A stretch of 64,000 bases of DNA. It comes from Cryptosporangium sp044454545 (lineage in GTDB: Bacteria > Actinomycetota > Actinomycetes > Mycobacteriales > Cryptosporangiaceae). Under the pieces are notes generated by a model, which worked only from the letters and a program-made list of their open reading frames with translations, did not search any database and had not been told where the DNA came from. Of the stretch, positions 34,564 to 42,410 are shown piece by piece (the first letter of the stretch is position 1; the number at the start of each line of letters is the position of its first letter). Position numbers and translations under genes: made by a program. Location: positions 1 through 64,000 of the forward strand of contig NZ_JBITDV010000008.1 in assembly GCF_044454545.1 (NCBI RefSeq), read 5' to 3'.

Positions 34564-34871
34564 AAGCGGGCGGCCAATGGTCCGATCGAGGGAGCCGCCG
34601 CTCTGACCCGCTTAGACCGGATCAATACGGACGGGCAAAGTTCCGTGGACCGGTGTCGGGTAGCCGACAGTAACCGCCGACCGGACGACCCCGACGGCGT
34701 TAACGGGTGTAGCAGCAGGTCACCAGGGTTGCCCTGGCCTGCGGCGGCGCGCACCTCACACCGATCTCACATCGGCCTCACGACGGCTTAACGGCGCGAG
34801 CGCGAACCTCATTTCCACGACAGACGGTACGCGGGAGAGTCCACCTCCCGCGCCACGAGGAGGCGAGCCGG
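34564..34871 (+). promoter_or_regulatory. sigB upstream region with 5' leader hairpin
   Basis: A 308-bp divergent gap. A perfect eight-bp hairpin (CGCGGGAG / CTCCCGCG, 34830-34852) ends four bases before the GAGGAGG ribosome site (34857-34863). The CCTCC inside its 3' arm could alternatively pair with that GGAGG. No clear -10/-35 was identified. Confidence 0.4.
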
Positions 34872-35996
34872 GTGTCCGTTCCGCTCATGATCGAGGAAGC
34901 GTTCGACGTGTACCTCGTACCCGGGGATGTCGACGCAGACAACGCCGACGCCCGCCGTAGCGGTGACGACCTCGACGACGGCGTCGAGCCCACCACCGTC
35001 CGCTCCCGCATCGACGGGACCGAAGACGAACCCGAGGCGCCCCGGCGCACCCGGGGCACCCGTTCCGAGGACTCGGGCCGAGGCGTCTCGGCCGACCTGG
35101 TGCGGGCCTACCTGAACGGGATCGGCAAGACCAAGCTGCTGACCGCGGTCGAAGAGGTCGACCTGGCCAAGCGCATCGAGGCCGGGCTGTTCGCCGGCCA
35201 GGCGCTCGCCGATCCGGCCCGCCCGATGACCGACGACGACCGCCGCGACCTGGCCGAGGTGTCCCGCGACGGGGTCGCGGCCAAGAACCACCTGCTCGAG
35301 GCCAACCTGCGGCTGGTGGTCAGCGTCGCCAAGCGCTACACCGGGCGGGGCATGTCGCTGCTGGACCTGATCCAGGAGGGCAACCTGGGCCTGATCCGTG
35401 CGGTCGAGAAGTTCGACTACACCAAGGGCTTCAAGTTCTCGACCTACGCGACCTGGTGGATCCGGCAGGCGATCACCCGGGCGATGGCCGACCAGTCCCG
35501 CACGATCCGCCTCCCCGTCCACCTGGTGGAGCAGATCAACCGGCTGGTCCGGGCCCGGCGCGACCTCTCGATCCAGCTGGGGCGCGAGCCCTCTCCGGCC
35601 GAGCTCGCCACCGAGCTGGGGATCGAGCCGTTCCGGGTGGTGGAGCTGCTCGGCTACGACCGCGAGCCGGTCAGCCTGGACCAGACCGTCGGTGACGACG
35701 GCGAGAGCCAGCTCGGCGACTTCATCGCCGACTCCGACCCGCTGAGCCCGGCCGACAACGTCTCGTACGCGCTGCTCAAGGCCGAGGTCAACAAGGTGCT
35801 GGCCACGCTGTCGGAGCGCGAGCGCGAGGTCATCCGGCTGCGGTTCGGCCTGGACGACGGCCGCCAGCGCACGCTGGACGAGATCGGCCGCGACTTCGGC
35901 CTCTCGCGCGAACGGATCCGTCAGATCGAGAAGGGCACGATGGCCAAGCTCCGCGACCCCCTGCGGGCCGAGCCGCTGCGCGCCTACGTCAGCTGA
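34872..35996 (+). CDS. sigB: Group 2 RNA polymerase sigma factor (SigB/HrdD type)
   Basis: A 374-aa sigma-70 close to the principal factor. Region 1.2 is SADLVRAYLNGIGKTKLLT; region 2 has EANLRLVVSVAKRY and FSTYATWWIRQAITRAM; region 4 has LSRERIRQIEKGTMAKLRDP. An acidic, low-complexity N-terminus of about 75 residues replaces region 1.1. It precedes ideR as in M. tuberculosis (Rv2710-Rv2711), though two acetylation genes are inserted. GTG start with GAGGAGG eight bases upstream. Confidence 0.94.
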   Translation: MSVPLMIEEAFDVYLVPGDVDADNADARRSGDDLDDGVEPTTVRSRIDGTEDEPEAPRRTRGTRSEDSGRGVSADLVRAYLNGIGKTKLLTAVEEVDLAKRIEAGLFAGQALADPARPMTDDDRRDLAEVSRDGVAAKNHLLEANLRLVVSVAKRYTGRGMSLLDLIQEGNLGLIRAVEKFDYTKGFKFSTYATWWIRQAITRAMADQSRTIRLPVHLVEQINRLVRARRDLSIQLGREPSPAELATELGIEPFRVVELLGYDREPVSLDQTVGDDGESQLGDFIADSDPLSPADNVSYALLKAEVNKVLATLSEREREVIRLRFGLDDGRQRTLDEIGRDFGLSRERIRQIEKGTMAKLRDPLRAEPLRAYVS

Positions 35997-36012
35997 CCGC
36001 ACCTCGCCGTAC

Positions 36013-36052
36013 GCGGCCGGACCCTCCCCGGGTCCGGCCGCTTCTTTTTTCT
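36013..36052 (+). terminator. sigB rho-independent terminator
   Basis: A 12-bp perfect stem (GCGGCCGGACCC / GGGTCCGGCCGC), loop TCCCC, followed by TTCTTTTTTCT. The only classic U-rich terminator I found in the window. Confidence 0.95.
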
Positions 36053-36097
36053 ACGCGTGCCGCCCCACCACCGCCGGACGGTGGCCACCCAGGGGCG

Positions 36098-39010
36098 TCA
36101 GCGCAGGCGGCGGGCACCTTCGTCGAGCCGGCGGGAGGGACGTTCCATCCGCACGGTCGCGTGCAGCACCGTGACGCCCTCGGGGGACGCCAGTACCGGG
36201 TTGAGCGTCAGAGCCCTCAGCGCCGGGATCTCGTCGGCCAGCGCGCCGACCCGGAGGAGCAGGTCTTCCACGGCTCCGGCGTCCACGGGCCGGGCGCCCC
36301 GGTAGCCGAACAGCATCGGGGCGGCCAGCGGCTCGCGCAGCAGGTCGGCGGCGTCGGAGTCGGTGAGCGGGGCGGCCCGCCAGGCCCGGTCGCCGATCAG
36401 CTCGGTCGCGATGCCGCCGAGCCCGAACCCGACCACCGGGCCGAACGCCGGGTCCTGCACGACCTCGGCGACGCACACGACGCCGCCACGGGCCATCGGT
36501 TGCACCAGCACGGCCGGGTTCGGGTCACCGGAGGCCGCCGCGATGCCGTGGTAGGCCGCCCGCGCATCCCGGGGCGAGTCGACGTCGAGCCGTACCGTAC
36601 CCAGGTCGGCGCGGTGGCGCAGCGTCTCGTCGGCGGCCTTCACCGCGACCGGGTAGCCCAGCTCGTCCGCGGCTTCGACGACCGCTTCCACGCCGACGAC
36701 CCGGCGGCTCGTCCAGACCGTGATGCCGTAGGCCGCGAGCAGGTCGGCGGCGTCCGCGTCCTCCAGGTCCACGCCGTCCGGGTGCCGGTCGAGCGTGCGG
36801 CCGACGAACGTCCGGGCGCGGCCGGGGTCGGTGTCCGGGAGGGAAGGCAGCTGCCCGGCCGGGGTGCCCCGCCACTCGGCGTAGGTGGCGACCTTGCCGA
36901 GCGTGCGGGCGGCGGCTTCCGGGGTGGCGTAGGAGGGCACCGAGCCGCGGGCGATCACGAATTCCGGGCTGGGTAGCAGGACCGTGCGATCGGGGTCGGT
37001 GCCGATTTCCGGTTCGGGCGGTGGTGCGTCTGTTGCGGTGGCGCCTTGCGTCGCGTCAGAAAAAGGCTCCGGGGCGGAAGGGACGGCGGGGACCGAGGCG
37101 GCCGGCACCAGGCGGCGGAGACGTTCGGGCATGCCGTTCGCGGCGAGGAACGAGGCGATGACCGGGACGCGGGCGTCGGCGCCGATCTCCCGGAGGACGT
37201 CCGCGTAGGCGGACTCCGGCACCGCGAGCGCGGGGACGAAGACGACGAGGACCGCGTCGATGGCCTGCTCCTCGACGGCCGCCCTCAGCGCGGTCCGGAG
37301 CTCGTCGGGGGTGACCTCGGGACCGACGTCGACGCGCCACTCGACCGGGACCTCGAGGCGGTTGGCCTCGCAGGCGTCGGTCGCGAGCGCGACCAGCACC
37401 GCCGAGTTGCCGATCACCGCCGTCCGGCGGCCGGTCGGCAGCGGCTGGTAGGCCAGCAGCTGGCCGATGTTGAACATCTCCCCCAGCGCCTCGGCGCGGA
37501 TGACGCCGGACGCCCGGTAGAGGGCCTGCAGGCCGCGCTCGCCGGGCCCGCCGGTGAGGCCGGGCGTCACGCCCCGGCTCTTGAGGACGACGACCGGCTT
37601 GCGCCGGGCCAGCTCGCGCGCGAGCCGGGTGAACTTGCGCGGGTTGCCGAAGGTCTCCAGGTACATCATGACGACGTCGGTCGCCGGGTCGTCGCGCCAG
37701 TACTGGAGCAGGTCGTTGCCGGACACGTCGGCGCGGTTGCCTGCGCTCGCGAACGTCGACAGGCCGAGGCCGCGGCGCTCCACCTCAGCGAGCAGCGCGA
37801 TGCCGAGCGCTCCGGACTGGGTGAAGAACCCGACCCGGCCGCGGCCGGGGACGCTCGGCGAGAGCGTCGCGTTGAGGGACACCGCCGGATCCGTGTTCGC
37901 GATCCCGAAACAGTTCGGGCCGACCACGCGCATACCGTTGATGCGGGCGACCTCGACGAGGTGGGCCTGGGCCCGGTCCTCGCCGATCTCGGCGAAGCCG
38001 GCGGAGAAGATGACCAGACCGGCGACTTGTTTGCGGGCGCACTCTTCGACGGTCGCCTGGACCTGTGCTGCCGGAACCACGATGAGCGCGAGGTCGACCG
38101 GGCCGGAAATGTCCTGGACGCTGCGGAAGGCGGTTTCGTCGTTCGGATTGACGCGGTGCAGTTCGCCGGTGAAGCCCGCGTTGCGGATGTTGTCGTAGAC
38201 CGCGCGGCCCATGCCGCCCCGGTGCTTGCTCACGCCGATCACCGCGATGGTGGCCGGGTTCAGGAGCCTCCTGATGGAGCGGGCCTCGGTGCGTTGCTCG
38301 CGGTCGTGGAGGACGCCCAGGACGGCGGGCGTCTCGCGGGTGTCGAACGTCAGGTGGACGACGCCGTCGGCGAAGCTGCGGTCGACGTCGTAACCGGCGT
38401 CGGTGAAGACGCGGATCATCGCGCCGTTCTGCGGCAGGATCTCGGCGACGAACCGGGTGATGCCCTCCTCGCGGGCGGCCTCGGCGAGGTGCTCGAGCAT
38501 CACGCTGGCGATCCCGCGGCCCTGGTGGGCGTCTTCGACGACGAACGCGACCTCGGCGGTGTCGGGGTCGTCGAGTTGCTCGTACCGCCCGACCGCGATC
38601 AGGTCGTTGCCGAGGACGGCCACCAGGGCCTCGCGGCCGGCGTGGTCGACTTCGGTGAAGCGCTTCAGGTCGCGGGCCGGGATCCGCGGGTAGGGCGAGA
38701 AGTAGCGCAGGTACCGGGTGCGGTCGGAGAAGCGCGAGTGCAGCGCGACGATTCCGTCGGCGTCTTCCGGGCGGATCGGACGCACGTGGACGGTGCCGCC
38801 GTCGGAGAGGACGACGTCGGCCTGGCGGTGCTCGGGGTAGGGCTTGGGTTCGGGAGTGGCCCGGGAGTCCGGGGTGGCCCGGCTTGCCGGGTCTGGGGTG
38901 GCGCGGGAATCGGGGGTGGCCCGGCTTGCCGGGTCTGGGGTGGCCCGGGTTGCCGGGTCGGCGGCCGCGCGGGGGTCGGGCGGGCCGGCGGCGGTCGGGT
39001 CGTCAGGCAT
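36098..39010 (-). CDS. Pat-type protein lysine acetyltransferase: GNAT plus acyl-CoA-synthetase-like domains
   Basis: 970 aa. An N-terminal Pro/Ser/Thr-rich repeat region (residues 1-58, RATPDPAS/RATPDS units) leads to a GNAT domain (about 70-215, with QGRGIASVMLEHL). NDP-forming acyl-CoA synthetase-like domains follow: CoA-binding Rossmann (about 240-370, AVIGVSKHRGGMGRAVYDN), ligase-like (about 375-620), and a C-terminal ATP-grasp (about 730-960). The SHTG motif carrying the phospho-His of true synthetases is replaced by TGGPGE, as expected for regulatory Pat domains. It probably acetylates acyl-CoA synthetases or other proteins. It is 11 bases downstream of acuC on the same strand. Confidence 0.9.
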   Translation of the reverse strand: MPDDPTAAGPPDPRAAADPATRATPDPASRATPDSRATPDPASRATPDSRATPEPKPYPEHRQADVVLSDGGTVHVRPIRPEDADGIVALHSRFSDRTRYLRYFSPYPRIPARDLKRFTEVDHAGREALVAVLGNDLIAVGRYEQLDDPDTAEVAFVVEDAHQGRGIASVMLEHLAEAAREEGITRFVAEILPQNGAMIRVFTDAGYDVDRSFADGVVHLTFDTRETPAVLGVLHDREQRTEARSIRRLLNPATIAVIGVSKHRGGMGRAVYDNIRNAGFTGELHRVNPNDETAFRSVQDISGPVDLALIVVPAAQVQATVEECARKQVAGLVIFSAGFAEIGEDRAQAHLVEVARINGMRVVGPNCFGIANTDPAVSLNATLSPSVPGRGRVGFFTQSGALGIALLAEVERRGLGLSTFASAGNRADVSGNDLLQYWRDDPATDVVMMYLETFGNPRKFTRLARELARRKPVVVLKSRGVTPGLTGGPGERGLQALYRASGVIRAEALGEMFNIGQLLAYQPLPTGRRTAVIGNSAVLVALATDACEANRLEVPVEWRVDVGPEVTPDELRTALRAAVEEQAIDAVLVVFVPALAVPESAYADVLREIGADARVPVIASFLAANGMPERLRRLVPAASVPAVPSAPEPFSDATQGATATDAPPPEPEIGTDPDRTVLLPSPEFVIARGSVPSYATPEAAARTLGKVATYAEWRGTPAGQLPSLPDTDPGRARTFVGRTLDRHPDGVDLEDADAADLLAAYGITVWTSRRVVGVEAVVEAADELGYPVAVKAADETLRHRADLGTVRLDVDSPRDARAAYHGIAAASGDPNPAVLVQPMARGGVVCVAEVVQDPAFGPVVGFGLGGIATELIGDRAWRAAPLTDSDAADLLREPLAAPMLFGYRGARPVDAGAVEDLLLRVGALADEIPALRALTLNPVLASPEGVTVLHATVRMERPSRRLDEGARRLR

Positions 39011-39021
39011 GGCTGAGTGTC

Positions 39022-40242
39022 TCAGTCGCGCGGGTCATCGGGGTCGAGGCCGTGCAGCGGGAACACCGCGCGTCGCGTGGCCAGGATGGCCCGGTCGACC
39101 GGATCGGCCCGCCCCGGTTCCCAGGGCTGGTAGGACGCATCGGTGCCGTCACCCATGACGGTCGGGATGCGAGCCGCCGGACGCTTGGACGCGGCGAACT
39201 CGCGCCAGGTGTTGGGGGTGGCGTGCGACGGGGTGACCGGCGCGCCGGTCGCGGTCGCCAGCAGGTGCGACCAGGTGCGCGGGACGACGTCGACCAGGCC
39301 GTACCCGCCACCGCCGAACACGACCCAGCGGCCGCCGGTGAGCTCGTGCGCGAGCCTGCGCATCTCGAGCTGGGCCGCGCGCTGGCCCTCGACCGAGAGC
39401 GCGAGGTTCGCGAGCGGGTCGCGGTAGTGCGAGTCGCAGCCGCACTGGCTGACCAGGACCTGCGGACGGAAGGCGCGGAGTACGGACGGCACGACCGCGT
39501 GGAACGCGCGGAGCCACCCGGCGTCTCCGGTGCCCGCCGGGAGCGCGACGTTGACCGCGCCGCCCTCGGCGTTCGGCCCGCCGACCTCGGTCGGGAAACC
39601 GGTGCCAGGGAACAGCGAGACCGGCGACTCGTGCAGGCTCACCGTCAGCACCCGCGGGTCGTTCCAGAACACGGCCTGGACCCCGTCGCCGTGGTGGACG
39701 TCGATGTCGACGTACGCGACCCGCTCGGCCCCGAGTTCGAGCATGCGGGCGATCGCGATCGCCGGGTCGTTGTAGACGCAGAAGCCGCTGGCCCGGTCGG
39801 GCATCGCGTGGTGCAGCCCGCCGGCGACGTTCACCGCGTGCAGCGCCTCGCCGCTCATCACCGCCTCGGCGGCCCGGACGCTCATGCCGGTGATCAGCGA
39901 CGCGGCCTCGTGCATGCCCTCGAACAGCGGGTTGTCGCTGGTGTTCAGGCCCCAGCCGCGGAAGAACGGGTCGCGCGGCGCGGCCTGCACCGCGAGGAGG
40001 TAGGCCTCCTGGTGGACGAGGCGCAGCGTTTCCCGGCTGGCCGGTTCGGCTTTCACCACGGAGACGTTCGGGCGATCGAGGACGCCGAGGTCGCGGGCGA
40101 GGGCCATCGTGAGCTCCACGCGGACCGGATCGAGCGGGTGATCGCCGAAGTTGTACGTCGTCACCGCCGGGTCCCAGACCACCGTCACCGGAGCGGCCGA
40201 CGTCTCCGCGGTGATCTCGGATTCCTGTGTCTGCGTCGTCAC
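39022..40242 (-). CDS. acuC: AcuC-type class II histone-deacetylase-fold protein deacetylase
   Basis: A 406-aa zinc-dependent deacetylase. Active-site motifs are intact: GGLHHAMPDRASGFCVYND, YVDIDVHHGDGVQAVFW and VVFGGGGY with the catalytic Tyr. AcuC removes acetyl groups from lysines of acetyl-CoA synthetase in Bacillus; here it forms an operon with a Pat-type acetyltransferase, giving a writer/eraser pair. The GTG start at 40242 is supported only by context. Confidence 0.93.
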   Translation of the reverse strand: MTTQTQESEITAETSAAPVTVVWDPAVTTYNFGDHPLDPVRVELTMALARDLGVLDRPNVSVVKAEPASRETLRLVHQEAYLLAVQAAPRDPFFRGWGLNTSDNPLFEGMHEAASLITGMSVRAAEAVMSGEALHAVNVAGGLHHAMPDRASGFCVYNDPAIAIARMLELGAERVAYVDIDVHHGDGVQAVFWNDPRVLTVSLHESPVSLFPGTGFPTEVGGPNAEGGAVNVALPAGTGDAGWLRAFHAVVPSVLRAFRPQVLVSQCGCDSHYRDPLANLALSVEGQRAAQLEMRRLAHELTGGRWVVFGGGGYGLVDVVPRTWSHLLATATGAPVTPSHATPNTWREFAASKRPAARIPTVMGDGTDASYQPWEPGRADPVDRAILATRRAVFPLHGLDPDDPRD

Positions 40243-40317
40243 CGTTCCATCTCATCACGCGCGGCTCCCGGTCGTACCGGCTGCTCGAGATCTGGGCTGG
40301 TAGACCTGGATTCGGCT

Positions 40318-40340
40318 TATTCTTGAGTCGTTCAAGATTA
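40318..40340. promoter_or_regulatory. Palindromic operator between acuC and ideR
   Basis: TATTCTTGA-GTCGT-TCAAGATTA: nine-base arms with one mismatch, six of them perfect (TCTTGA/TCAAGA). The left arm contains a possible -10 (TATTCT) for ideR and the right arm, on the other strand, a possible -10 (TAATCT) for acuC. It does not match the iron box bound by IdeR. Confidence 0.5.
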
Positions 40341-40440
40341 TGGCGGGAGGGGGTATGCTTGCCGCCAGAAGGCGGTCCGCGCCATGGGCTGGGGCACGAC
40401 CGGCAAGATGCGAGCCTTCTGGCTGAACGACTCTTGCCAG
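40340..40440 (+). ncRNA. Candidate structured leader RNA of ideR
   Basis: Several mutually exclusive perfect helices are visible: hairpin CCGCC-AGAA-GGCGG (40362-40375); 40364-40373 (GCCAGAAGGC) with 40414-40423 (GCCTTCTGGC); and GGCAAG(A) at 40402-40408 with either CTTGCC at 40358-40363 or TCTTGCC at 40432-40438. A 28-codon ORF (ATG 40340, stop 40424-40426) spans the first elements, without a ribosome site. This may be a riboswitch-like or attenuator leader, or a small RNA; no known class recognised. Confidence 0.4.
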
Positions 40441-40499
40441 TGGCGAGCGTGCTCCCCGTGCGAACCCGTAGGCAGCGGTGAATGAAGCGAGGCGGCGAC

Positions 40500-41183
40500 G
40501 TGAGTGACCTGATCGACACCACGGAGATGTACCTGCGCACGATCCTCGAACTCGAGGAAGAAGGCATCACCCCGCTGCGCGCCCGGATCGCGGAACGCCT
40601 GCACCAGAGCGGTCCGACGGTGAGCCAGACCGTGGCGCGGATGGAGCGCGACGGGCTGCTCACCGTTCAGGGCGACCGGCACCTGGAGCTGACCGACGTC
40701 GGCCGGCACCGCGCCGTGTCGGTGATGCGCAAGCACCGGCTCGCCGAGCTGTTGCTGGTGAACGTGATCGGGCTCGAGTACGAGGCCGCGCACGCCGAGG
40801 CCTGCCGCTGGGAGCACGTGATGAGCGCCGAGGTCGAGCGCAAGGTCTACCAGTTGCTGGGGCGTCCGCGGGTCTCGCCGTACGGCAACCGCATCCCGGG
40901 GCTGGCCGAGCTCGACACCGACGTGATCGACGGAGACGTCCGGCCGGGCCGCGAGGTCACGCTCGCGGTGACGCCGACCGGCGACGAGGTCGTGATCCAG
41001 CGCATCTCGGAGCAGTTGCAGACCGACACGGACCTGATCCACGACCTGCACTCGGCGGGCGTGGAGCCGGGGGTTTCGGTGATGGTGGATCGCAGTGACC
41101 GCGAGGTGACGCTGACTCACGGCGACACGACCGTGAAGATTCCGCGGTCGCTGGCCAACTTGGTGTTCGTGACCGCGGGCTGA
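40500..41183 (+). CDS. ideR: Iron-dependent repressor, DtxR/IdeR family
   Basis: A 227-aa metal-sensing repressor. A winged helix at residues 1-70 (DTTEMYLRTILELEEEG, QSGPTVSQTVARMERDGLL) is followed by the metal-binding and dimerisation domain (HRLAELLLVNVIG, AEACRWEHVMS with the Cys102-type ligand, GRPRVSPYGNRIPG). A C-terminal SH3-like domain spans about 145-227. It controls iron uptake and storage genes. The GTG at 40500 matches the M. tuberculosis IdeR N-terminus; upstream ATG 40482 is less likely. Strong terminator follows. Confidence 0.96.
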   Translation: MSDLIDTTEMYLRTILELEEEGITPLRARIAERLHQSGPTVSQTVARMERDGLLTVQGDRHLELTDVGRHRAVSVMRKHRLAELLLVNVIGLEYEAAHAEACRWEHVMSAEVERKVYQLLGRPRVSPYGNRIPGLAELDTDVIDGDVRPGREVTLAVTPTGDEVVIQRISEQLQTDTDLIHDLHSAGVEPGVSVMVDRSDREVTLTHGDTTVKIPRSLANLVFVTAG

Positions 41184-41197
41184 GCGTTCCGAGTCGA

Positions 41198-41232
41198 CGA
41201 AGCGCCCCGCGGCCCGGCCGCGGGGCGCTTCG
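41198..41232 (+). terminator. ideR terminator hairpin
   Basis: A 16-bp perfect stem (CGAAGCGCCCCGCGGC and complement) with loop CCG, 15 bases after the stop. The 17-bp tandem repeats start in its last bases. Confidence 0.85.
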
Positions 41233-41349
41233 CGTTGCTGGGCACCTCGCGTTGCTGGGCACCTCGCGTTGCTGGGCACCTCGCGTCACCGGGCACCTCG
41301 CGTCACCGGGCACCTCGCGTCACCGGGCACCCCGCGTCACCGGGGCGAC
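41231..41349. repeat. 17-bp tandem repeat, seven units
   Basis: Three copies of CGCGTTGCTGGGCACCT, three of CGCGTCACCGGGCACC(T/C), and one diverged unit, head to tail. The block structure (three identical, then three identical) suggests recent slippage or unequal crossing-over. Confidence 0.95.
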
Positions 41350-42125
41350 GCTGAGGACCGCGGAGCCGCCGACGGGGTGCTGTGCGGCGGCGCATGCCGC
41401 GGCCCGCCGTGGGGCAGTTGGCGTCGGAGGGCCGCCGCGCCACCCGGCCCGGGCCTTCGCGCTCGGCGTTCGCGGAGGGGACGTCTCCCATGCCCGGCCC
41501 ACGCTCGGCGTCGCGGGAGCGACGCCCCCACAGCCCTGCCCTCGCTAAGCGTCGTGGAGCCGACGCCCTCGCGACCTGCCCCTCGCCTCGCGTCGCGGGA
41601 GCGACACGCCACCCAACTCGGGCCCGTGTGGCGTCGCGGAGGCGAGGTCTCCCACGGCGCTGCCCTCGTTCGGCGTCGCGGTGTCGCCGGGCGACGCGGC
41701 CCGGCCCACGCGTGGCGTCGCGGGAGCGCCGCGCCGCGCGGCTCGGCCCTCGCCCGGCCTCGCAGAAGCGACATGGCCGGCTCTCGCCTGGCGTCCCGGG
41801 GTCGCCGCGCCGCCCGGCCCTACCCCCGCTCAGCGTCGCGGAGGCGACGTCCCTACAGCGTCGCGGAGGCGACGTCCCTACAGCGTCGCGGAGGCGACCT
41901 CCTCACGGCCCTGCGCTCGTCTGGCGTCGCGGGGGCGCCGCGCCACCCGACTCCCGCTTAGCCTCGCGGAGGCGCCACCTACGCGCCCCGTCCTCGCTTG
42001 GTGTCGCGGGAGCGGCGCACGACGCGCGGCCCGGCCTACGCCTGGCGTCGCGGGATCGCCGCGCTGCACGACGCGGCCCTCGCTCGGCCTCGCCGAGGCG
42101 ACGTCCCTGCGGCCCCGCCCGGGGC
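41350..42125. repeat. ~42-bp tandem repeat with palindromic core, about 18 units
   Basis: A core like GCGTCGCGGGAGCGAC (arms GTCGC/GCGAC) recurs at about 41421, 41465, 41507, 41549, 41590, 41631, 41673, 41715, 41757, 41791, 41833, 41858, 41883, 41924, 41961, 42001, 42045 and 42087. Spacing is mostly 41-44 bp; three consecutive units are shortened to 25 bp and nearly identical. Between cores lies a C-rich stretch ending in CTCGC(T/C). Every core can form a small hairpin. No gene is supported here, although 42 bp keeps frames open on both strands. Confidence 0.9.
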
Positions 42126-42165
42126 GTGCTTCGCTTCCGGGGGTGGGACGCCTCGCGACCCTGCG

Positions 42166-42410
42166 CCGCGGGGCGCTCGGCAGCGCGGCGCGGGTCAGCG
42201 CGGCGCGGATCGGCGCGGGTCAGCGCGGCGCGGATCGGCGCGGCGCGGGTCAGCGCGGCGCGGGTCAGCGCGGCGCGGGTCAGCGCGGCGCGGATCGGCG
42301 CGGCGCGGGTCAGCGCGGCGCGGATCGGCGCGGCGCGGGTCAGCGCGGCGCGGGTCAGCGCGGCGCGGATCGGCGCGGTCGGCGCGGCGCGGACTGCGGC
42401 GGGCTCGGCG
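42166..42410. repeat. 15-bp tandem repeat, about 15 units
   Basis: CAGCGCGGCGCGGGT alternates with CAGCGCGGCGCGGAT and CGGCGCGGCGCGG(G/A)T in an irregular order, with two units shortened to nine or ten bases. It runs almost to the stop codon (42411) of the neighbouring lipoprotein gene. Confidence 0.95.

Noticed and set aside
38884..40326. 480-codon plus-strand ORF antisense to acuC
   Set aside because: A frame shadow of a clear deacetylase gene; its translation has the Arg/Gly/Asp-rich composition of antisense GC-rich frames.
40227..40481. 84-codon ORF upstream of ideR
   Set aside because: Starts inside acuC, has no ribosome site and crosses the palindrome and structured leader.
40243..40499. 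IdeR iron box in the ideR promoter
   Set aside because: No match to the TTAGGTTAGGCTAACCTAA-type consensus; the palindrome present is different.
41350..42125. CRISPR array
   Set aside because: The spacing is regular, but the repeats are degenerate, the intervening segments resemble one another, and there are no cas genes.
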